Below are positions 55,910-64,000 of a stretch of DNA of 64,000 bases, piece after piece. The notes under the pieces were generated by a model that saw only the letters and a list, made by a program, of their open reading frames with translations, was not told the origin of the DNA and searched no databases. A program made the translations under genes and the position numbers. Source of the DNA: Polyodon spathula (lineage: Eukaryota; Chordata; Actinopteri; Acipenseriformes; Polyodontidae); NCBI RefSeq assembly GCF_017654505.1, contig NC_054540.1, forward strand, positions 38,948,468 to 39,012,467, written 5' to 3'. Each line of letters opens with the position of its first letter. Position 1 is the stretch's first letter.

Positions 55910-57690
55910 CCTGGTTCCCTGAAATAGAAATGTAACCGTTACCGTACAAGATATAACCTCTTATAGCACAAATTACCTGAGCACTTATAAGAAAGCTGTT
56001 CCTTTAACACTAGAACCGCCAAGTGGGTCAGTTTGACCTATTTTGCATTTAAAATGTTAATTACTCATCCGATGTAAATTGTATGTGTATGTCCGTCTTT
56101 AACTTTTCCTAAATATATGAATTAAATATCCTAACAGTGTTTGATAGACAGAATCGCAAAAATGATAGCTATAAACAGTTCTACCTAGAACCGCCACGTG
56201 GGTCAATGTGACCCATGCATTACAATACATAACTTTTTTTAATACAAAGTAAGATATTCTATTTTTTTTTGTAACTGCAGCAAACAAGACACGCCGCCTC
56301 CTCCTAGCATACATGTTTTTTTTTTATTTATTTCAAGCCTTTGTTTGTAGACTGATTGCAAGACAGAAATGATGCTATGATTGTGTATTTGTCAAGATGC
56401 CAACTCTGTGAAAGCCTATTGCTTATTTTTCCATGTACCTGGGATACAACTGGGAATATATCAGAAGGAAATATTTTATCTTGAAAGTAGTCATTCTGAG
56501 TGGAATATGGCAAGGTGCACTCAGATGCATACAGCAAACTGAAATGGCAGGTAGGATAAAAACTTATGTGCCCAATATGAAATGTATGCTGTATATTCTT
56601 TGTTTATATTTCTTTTAGAAAAAAATAACATTCCAGTTTTACATGTTTGTATGTACCAGTTTACACATGTTTACACAATAGTGTTCAATGGAACTGCATC
56701 TGTGTTTACAACACAGCTCCTGGATGCAGGCACAGTCAGCTGGAAAACACATACGCTCCTCCATAGAGTACAATGCAGCCATCATACCGGAAGTAGTGTT
56801 ATATTTTCTTTTTATTTAGCATTAGAAACACAGGTATATGTACAAACCCATTTCTTTTGAAATGCATATCATATTTTTTGGCTGGTACCAGGACAAGTGG
56901 CGTGCAAGTAAACCTGAAAAAGTTACTGGCAGTCTGCAAGCAAACTGTAAAACAGACAGGGGCTGCAGTTGCCTGCTAACTAGAAAAATCTAGTAACCTT
57001 CTTGTTAGTGCAGCAAAGCAACGACAGAGACCCTGAATATTTTCTGGTCAAAATTTTGACATTTGAAATTAGTTCGACAGCACAATGTAGCTAAAGAGCC
57101 ATTAACACTGGCGGTGTCTCTAGCATGAAAAGCTGATTGGAAAAAAGCAGATGGTTAGCACAGTATACTCTAGGTGGACTCTAACACAAAGATAGGCAGT
57201 GCAAGCTGGGTTTCTGAAAGAAAACAGAAAAATGATTAGCCACTTTATATATATATAAACATGTATATGAAAACACACTAGCAAGAATTAAATATCGACT
57301 ATTGAAGAGCCAAGCAGCAAGGGAGAGAGCGTGAACTTAGCCACAACAAGGTACTAAGCCCGGGGAAGGGGCGGGAGAGCCACCGGCTTCGCACAGATCA
57401 CAGGGCCACGAAGGGGACTTAATCACAACCAAAAAGAAGAATTATCGCTTAAAAAGCAAAATTTTTTCAAAGTATGAGAAAGAAAAATTGAATTAATTAA
57501 CTTATCTCCATAGTTATGACTTGAAGTCAGAGCTCACTCCTTCCTCAGGCAGGCTGAAAGAGAAAAACGACGTTGAGCCTTATGCAGGGCTCTTAAAGGA
57601 GCAGCTTTGATATAAGTGCTCAGGTAATTCAGGATAGAATAGGTTATGTCCCATGCAGTAATGGTTACATTTCGTACTTGAAAGGGAATT
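55910..57690. mobile_element. DIRS-like element with inverted ends, internally reduced
   Basis: The left end begins CCCTGGTTCCCTGAAATAGA and continues AATGTAACCGTTACCGTACA; the reverse complement of the right end reads AATTCCCTTTCAAGTACGAA then ATGTAACCATTACTGCATGG. The homology extends about 100 bp inward, to AATTACCTGAGCACTTAT and AAAGCTGYTCCTTTAA. No recombinase, reverse transcriptase or gag frame is visible inside. A second TTAA-bordered insertion occupies the left part. Family assignment depends on the recombinase-like piece at 32.4 kb. Confidence 0.5.
56006..56215 (+). mobile_element. piggyBac-like end with a repeated motif
   Basis: TTAA at 56006 is followed by CACTAGAACCGCCAAGTGGG and TCAGTTTGACC. 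About 180 bp later nearly the same motif returns as CTAGAACCGCCACGTGGGTC AATGTGACCC. TTAA plus a repeated, partly palindromic GGGTCA...TGACCC subterminal motif fits piggyBac-type elements. The other terminus was not located. Confidence 0.35.
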
Positions 57691-57970
57691 GTTTATTATT
57701 TATTTTTACTTTTGTGGTCCTATTTCAGTGCCAGTCACTGCCTTTACTAGGAGTGACGTGTAGCAATGAAGTATCTGCAAGGAGCATTTGATAATAACCT
57801 TCACTTCCAGTATCAAATAAGTTACCATTAAAAAATCCACCTTTAGCATCATGCATGTGTTTTTTGTGCAAGACAATCTGAGAGCTATGAAATGATGATG
57901 ATATATATTAGGTAAGATTTACTGGGATAATTTTGTTAGCACCATGTACAGTCCTTTAAAGAAAGAAAAC

Positions 57971-58119
<149 letters not shown>

Positions 58120-60690
58120 GTCACACCCACAATGCTGTCAAAGGCTTCTTTTATGGATTTAGACCATGGTGGGATTTATAATCAATTGAACTGAAATAGT
58201 CACAGCTGCGAGTTTACAGAATCACTCATAAGTTGAAATAATAAGGCAGAGACCAAGCTCAGTGCAACCAAGGCTAACACACAGGTAAAAGCCTCCAAAA
58301 AAACACTGAACAGATTTGTTTTACATACGGAGGAGATTCCTTACTGCAGCTGTATACATTTTGAAAGGATCAGACCCAAGCAGGTGAGTGAAAGTATAAA
58401 GTAAGCATGCACCTTCCAAAAACAACATTGTGATTTTCACTGCCACACTCCAGTGGCACCTTCCTCTTTTAACACTTTGCTAACCGGTAATTTTTTATTT
58501 TTTTAAACACCATTGAAACATACAACTGAGATGGCACTACAATGAAAATCAAATGGTTCTGTGTGGTGAGGTTTACCATGCCAAATGTTCACCTTACTTT
58601 ACCAGTTTTCCTAATAATAATTAGGAAAGTTAGGGAGTAATTAATTTGGTATTGGAAAGGCACACCATTACAAGTGTAATGTCATTTTTAGTTTACAAAA
58701 CCACGAGACTTTGACAAAGATGGCATCAAGAATAATCACATTTTGAACACACTGATATATTTTATTTAACAACTTATATGAAATAAATATTTTTCAATCT
58801 ATTTGAGTCCCCTATTATAAACATTTCAAATATTCACACATTATTCAGGAAAAAAATCATAAAAGGTACACAGAAGTAAAAAAACAAAAACAAACAAAAA
58901 AAACAACGCAATTTTGATCCCACAAATTAGTTATTGCAGATTTTTTACACCCAGTCTTTTTTGTTGATGTCTTCAAAACTATGTAAAAAAGGGAAGTGTA
59001 TATCACAGTTGAATCTATGTTCAGTCTTTAATGGGTTAATGATGTGTTTTTTTTTTTTTTTTTTTTTTTGTTTTTTACAATGGCTTAACATTTACTATGC
59101 TGGCCTTTGTTTTGACATAGTTCCACCAAGATTGTGTTACATTTTACTATACATGCTTGTATTATACTATATCACTATACACACTGGTAATTCATTGGAG
59201 TACAATGGTTCCATATTAGTAGCAGTGTGCTGCCGTATCTGAATCACTGTGTGATATCTCTAATACATGGATTGTGTTGGTTATTCTGTGTTCTGCAAAT
59301 TTCTCACCTGGGGCTTTTGAGGATACTACACTGAATGCAATACACTGGATGCCCTGTATCATTGGTTTCTAACACACTCCAGTTATTTCGTACATCTATA
59401 CTATGCGTGTGCCCTACTACTAGTAAAAACAAATGTTTGTAGTAAGTATGGACATTTTTCATTATTTGGAAAAAGAAAAAAAAAAGTAACTAAATGCATT
59501 GAATCAACTCCTGGCTTTAATTGGGCAGTGACAACTGTCAATCTTAAGTCTAGAGATAGAGAACCAGTCCAGGGGGGAAGGAGGTACCAGTGTGACAGTG
59601 TTGAATAATGGAGGTCAGAGAGATGGAATGTTTGGCCCAGAATTAAACTCTTCAAAGATATACTTTTCTTAACAACTTTTCTAAGAGAATATGATTTATT
59701 AAAATATACTGAACATTTTTTTTTTATTGATACTGGGTAACTTGTTCTTTTTGTGCCATTTTTTAGGCTAGACCTTCATTCTGTGAGTGTGCTCGACCGT
59801 GCAACTAATTGTATTTTCATTTTTCAAAGAACAACAGAGTGCTGGAGCTGTTCTGTTGCTGTGTGTTCCTATCTTCTGTCAGTCTGTCACTGATGTTCTT
59901 GGAAGTAGTTCAATGACAGATCTGAAGGTGAACCAAGGTCCAACTTGTAAGAAAAGTCTCCAAAATAACATAACCTAAATGGACGCTTCGTGATCTGCTA
60001 AGCCAAATATTTAGAGGTATTAAAGGAGATCAGATAAACACAATTACGAGTAAGGACAAGAATGGCTGTATTCTAGACTTGCTGGAGCCTTTAAACAGTA
60101 CACTGAGAGAGACCTACAACGTGCTACAGTATCAAGGTCACAAGAGCACAAAGGCATGCAGTATCATGATTGCAGCAGAGATACGATAGAGATATGATCA
60201 GATCTGGGAGAGGTTACGCTCATGATAGTCAGCATTCTCAGGCATGCTTCTGGCACGCTGTTCAAAATAGGCTTGTTGTGAATTTTCATTCCAGTAAACA
60301 CCATTCTGATTGTTATCTGCACACCCAACAAGCTGGTACATTTTTTAACGTTTAAAATTAACTCTGCATAAACTGCAGCAAAACAAAGATTCATGACTGA
60401 AATATGAGGGCGAAACACGGCGGGCGGTGCTGAAACATGACTGCCGAGCAACAGCAGCATCTCAAGGAAAACTAAGAGCTCCCTCTAACTGGTAAATAGG
60501 CATCAGCATATCTGCTGGCTAAGCTGATAGAGCTTTTTAAAAACTGTCAAAGCCAGCAGGGCAAGGTCTTTAGTTCTAGTGCAACTAGCTTTATGTAAAG
60601 AATTGCCATTTGATTTATCGAAATAGAGACAATTATTTGAAGTTTCTGACAGACTGAATTAACAGGTTCTACATGTTCCAGCCTTGACAC
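58120..60690. other. No recognised gene; poly-T at 59048-59069
   Basis: No coding similarity or defined transposon end was found. Confidence 0.3.
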
Positions 60691-60694
60691 ATTA

Positions 60695-60755
60695 TGTTTT
60701 ATAGTGTTACTGAACAGGCTGTACAGTTTAAAACACAATACATCATCTTGCATTA
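60695..60755 (+). repeat. Arm fragment of the long-inverted-repeat family
   Basis: AGTGTTACTGAACAGGCTGT and CAGTTTAAAACACAATACAT match the outer left arm of the element at 30.09 kb. Confidence 0.6.
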
Positions 60756-61088
60756 TCTTATTATTCTGCATATCATCAAGGTTTATGTCACTGATGATAC
60801 CTGGGGCACCTTTTGGAATTCCATTCAACTGCAAAATCCATTCAAATGCATCAGTCACTCAACGGTAGTCTCTTCATCAACCTTTTCCCTCTTTTCAAGT
60901 GGCCTAATAAAAGTTGGTAATTAGAAAACAAACAAAGCTTGATTTTTCACTTGTATGTTAATAATAAAACAGTATAGAATAGTTATAGGATGCTGAATGT
61001 CTGGTATGGGTTACATCGACACTCACAGGGCCATGGTCTGATCTTTGTGCTGATATTCCGCCATACACAGACTTCCGTCCCATAACCC

Positions 61089-61428
61089 TATAATATATTT
61101 TTCAAAATAATTTGAATTGTTTTGAGATTTTTTATTAACATATCCATGAATCCGTTTGAGTTTTGCATCTGGTCTTCGCATTGAAATGACTTCTGTATTC
61201 ACATGAACCTGTTCCCACTCCACTGAACCTGTGCAGAGCCAGCAGGTAGGACAGATGAACCAATCAAAATGCTGAACTTTGGTAGAGGAGTCGGGAACCA
61301 ATGACATGTTTCTGATTGAACAGGTTGGACTGAAGCTAGCAATGTATAACAGATGTGAAACAAAAATAACTGGTCAAAACTGATTTGAACTAGTGTGATT
61401 ATGTTGAAAAATATAATATAGCACCACT
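61089..61428. mobile_element. Compact member of the long-inverted-repeat family
   Basis: The outer ends TATAATATATTTTTCAAAAT and its partner ATGTTGAAAAATATAATATA are inverted. Inner blocks match the 30-kb element: TTATTAACATATCC, ATGACTTCTGTATTCAC, CCTACCTGC.../GCAGGTAGGACAGATGAACC and GGGAACCAATGACATGTTTC. The left arm is shortened and the 30-kb centre is missing. The two copies together define the family. Confidence 0.75.
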
Positions 61429-62120
61429 GATTATACTAATTGGTTTACAGCAAAACCAAATGTTTCAAAAAGGTGTGATATATTTCCCCTCTAGCCCAGT
61501 TCAAATTATGTTTATATGTTGATAGCAGCTCCCTACTATACAGACTGAATGAGAGGCCAGAGAACTATCACAAGACTCTAATGAGCAGTAATTCAATTTG
61601 CATTTCTGTTTCAGAATAAGGAAAACTTCTCTGAAAAAGATTAGCCTTTAAAAGTTGCTGCCACATTTACATACTGTAGGCAAAAAATAAATTCAAAATA
61701 TAATTTTGAAAAACTAAATCCCCCTGCACATGTCCTAAAATTTTGTAAGCGATTACTCACTCGCAGCCTTTAGGGCACTGACATAGTTTATAATATTATT
61801 ATTACTGCAGATGGTGCAGCATTGCCTGGGACAGTATACAGCAATCAATAACGACTGATTAGTTCTGAAAATAACTGTTGAAAATAAAATAAAATTTGAC
61901 AAAAATATCTCCTGTGGATCTGCTAAATATCTTAAAATATCAGAAGTGATTGGTCAAACAAACACTACCGCATATACCACAGTACAACAGAGACAGGCTA
62001 CAGTAATCAATAGAGATTGATCAGTTCTAAAAATAACAATTGAAAGTAAGATTAAGTTTGCTAAAAATAGGTCCTTAGATCCCCTAAATGCTGTATCCAT
62101 CAAAAGTTGCGCCAATTAAA

Positions 62121-62123
<3 letters not shown>
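61429..62123. other. No recognised gene
   Basis: AT-rich sequence. Two phrases, ATYAATARMGAYTGATYAGTTCT and AAAATAAC, recur near 61845-61875 and 62008-62038, showing a local partial duplication. Confidence 0.35.

Positions 62124-62194
<71 letters not shown>
62124..62194. repeat. (TA)n microsatellite
   Basis: About 70 bp of uninterrupted TA dinucleotides. Confidence 0.95.
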
Positions 62195-62196
<2 letters not shown>

Positions 62197-62335
62197 CACA
62201 GACCTTTTTCTTTCTTGTTTGACTTTCGCATCCGATATTGAATAACATGGAGTAATTGTATACAAGGCAGTTTACAAGTCAATCATGAACTTTTTAAATG
62301 ACGTGACTGATACACCATTCACATATTTTTAGAGC

Positions 62336-62500
62336 TTAAACCCTTCTACACACTCTGTAAACAAAAACTGAAATGATCAGATGCTCATAGCTGGCGCTAC
62401 AGTGAGAATTATTTTAGGACGTATGCCGTACGCTCCCTAGCACTTCATGAGGACATTTTTAGGGCATACACAATACGCCCCCTAACACTAAAGGGGTTAA
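62336..62500. mobile_element. Candidate piggyBac-type MITE with TTAA at both ends
   Basis: TTAA (62336-62339) is followed by ACCCTTCTACAC; reading inward from the other TTAA (62497-62500) gives CCCCTTTAGTGTTAGGGGGC. The right half has two similar units, AGTGTTAGGGGGCGTAT and AGTGCTAGGGAGCGTAC, each followed by a CRTAYGYCCTAAAA-type phrase. Termini match only approximately. Confidence 0.5.
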
Positions 62501-63583
62501 AATTGTTTAGAAGGCAAATAGAAGAAATATGATTATGTTTACATTTTTACCGAACATCACCGATAATGGAACTTAACATTAACACATTTAGCATACTGTG
62601 TTGTTCATTGTTGGTTGAGTTACTTTAGATAACACAACACTAAACAGGTTAAGGTTACAAGAAAAGATTGCTGGATTGCCTAATAAAGAATTTGGAATCA
62701 TTCCTTAGCATGACTGCAGAAACGGTTTATATACCTCTGCCATTCGTCAACTCAAACGGTCAATTTTGCAAAGCTTTATATTAGTTTTAAAGCAAAGTGG
62801 TTGACTGATTTGGCAGTCATGAGCTGAGGCCACTATACCGTTAAGATGCCAAATGCAATTGCTGGTATGCAGTCAAGCACCTGGTGGTCTGCTTTTCATT
62901 ACAGGTGCCTCGTTTCATAGTAAGCCAGGTGATAAAAACAATATTAAGGCTTTTGGGAAATTACAGATTGAGGCTATGAAATTCACAGCAGTGGGTAAAA
63001 TTAGAATGCTCAACCTAAATATGTAAGGGGCGGTTGTATGAAGGGAAGAGAAGTTGCAATTTAATTGGGCTGGCCCAGCACCCAACTTTAAAAGCAAATT
63101 CCTAAATAGGGCAGTAAACAAAAATCTGAAGTATTCTGAAATACTTGAAAAACTGACCCTTTTAAAACTTTCTCAGATACAACTTTAAATAAAAACTAAG
63201 TCACATGTCAGCCTGTGCCTTCACTAACACTCTAACTATTGTTTTCTACTTTCTTAAATAGATTATAGCTATCAAAATGATTCCAAATATCTTACTTACC
63301 ATGCACTACATGTGGTACTGAAAGCATGGTCCTGGATTTAGGACTGTTTTCATTTAAAGTATCTGAAGTGTGTGCTTATGTATTTTGTGTTTCAATCAGG
63401 CTGGTTGTCCTTTTTACTATTATTTTTTCTATTAGTGTTAGACTTACAAATCTGTAACACAAGTGATGAAATGCCATTCTGATATTTAAATTGTATTATC
63501 CCATGTTATACATTAAGAGACAGCGAACAAAATTCAAACAAAGGGGAATCTAAATACTGCTACTGTTGAAATGATTAATGAGG
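62501..63583. other. No recognised gene
   Basis: No coding similarity or repeat was recognised. Confidence 0.3.
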
Positions 63584-64000
63584 TGATGTCACAAAGAGGG
63601 CTGTAGTGGGTGACGTCAGTCCAGAACCAGTAACCAACAAAGAATAAATACAGAGTTGTGGAGTTTTGGTGAAGCTGAGTGCTTGCAAGCGCTCAGCATT
63701 TAACAATTAAACAGAGCAGAAAATAAAAGCTTGTAAGACAAACAAAATACAGAACACAGCACTCATAACTAAAACAAAAAGACAAACAAAACTGACTACA
63801 CAGACAAACACGGTGAGCAGGTATTATTCTTATTATTATAACCTCCGTCTCCAATTCCGTTCTCCACTCATCGAACACACAACCCTGAGTGAGTGAAAAC
63901 ATGCTGCTTTTATGCAGCTGTACCGAGACTCGATTGCTAATCAATCATTCAATTGGAGTCTCGGTACAACTGCACATGAATTAATAAAAGTGCAATTCCC
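63584..64000 (-). mobile_element. LTR D, continuing past the window edge
   Basis: Minus-strand reading: a perfect 13-bp stem TGTACCGAGACTC/GAGTCTCGGTACA (63956-63968 with 63919-63931) is followed 4 bp later by CATAAAA (63914-63908), then by T-rich R-like sequence, a TTTATTTTC stretch and GGACTGACGTCACCCAC near 63612-63628. The lower part resembles the LTR-like fragments at 22.8 and 32.9 kb. The 3' limit near 63584 is approximate and the 5' TG lies outside the window. Confidence 0.6.

Overview
The window looks like intergenic or intronic DNA from a vertebrate, most probably a non-teleost ray-finned fish such as a sturgeon or paddlefish. This is an inference from the mixture seen: CR1-, L2-, L1- and Tx1-type LINEs, DIRS-like sequence, Tc1, several hAT families, piggyBac-like TTAA ends, a MIR-like tRNA-derived SINE and long dinucleotide arrays in AT-rich DNA. 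I could support no intact host protein-coding gene, host exon or functional RNA gene. Nearly every recognisable coding stretch is a decayed transposon gene.

Layout. 0-3 kb: a possible DIRS-type gag remnant, a GTAC-rich tract and a DIRS-like terminus. 4.5 kb: a common fish interspersed repeat. 6-12.8 kb: two roughly 1-kb copies of an unclassified repeat in opposite orientation flank a SINE, an L2-like tail and a CR1 LINE that was later split by a 1,548-bp Tc1 element. 17.5-19 kb: a CR1 ORF1 esterase fragment joined to an L2 3' half. 19.7-22.4 kb: a partial LTR beside a 2.1-kb hAT element. 23.1-25.7 kb: a Tx1-type LINE on the minus strand interrupted by a piggyBac-like end. 28.8-34.1 kb: GT repeats, a long-inverted-repeat element, a deletion-derivative hAT with a 242-codon open frame, DIRS-like termini and a solo LTR. 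36-40 kb: L2 and CR1 3' ends. 44-47 kb: a Myb/SANT-like remnant, a 226-bp foldback element and a 35-bp minisatellite. 48-54 kb: a ZMYM1-like hAT, then a minus-strand L1 into which two solo LTRs (opposite orientations) and a 1.45-kb unknown sequence were inserted. 55-58 kb: a SINE, another LTR, a DIRS-like element with inverted ends and a 147-bp CA array. 60.7-62.5 kb: relatives of the 30-kb long-inverted-repeat element and a piggyBac-like MITE. 63.6 kb to the end: an LTR continuing beyond the window.

The most unusual pattern is shared by five LTRs in this window (50.2, 50.8 and 55.5 kb, one family; 33.5 and 63.6 kb, different sequences). Each has an inverted repeat able to form a stem of about 12-13 bp that ends 2-4 bp before the TATA-like box. 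The stem sequences differ between families while pairing is kept, and one family member carries paired changes in both arms. That suggests selection on structure rather than sequence. The genes here do not work together as a pathway; the region is a layered record of transposon insertions whose order can be read from the nesting.
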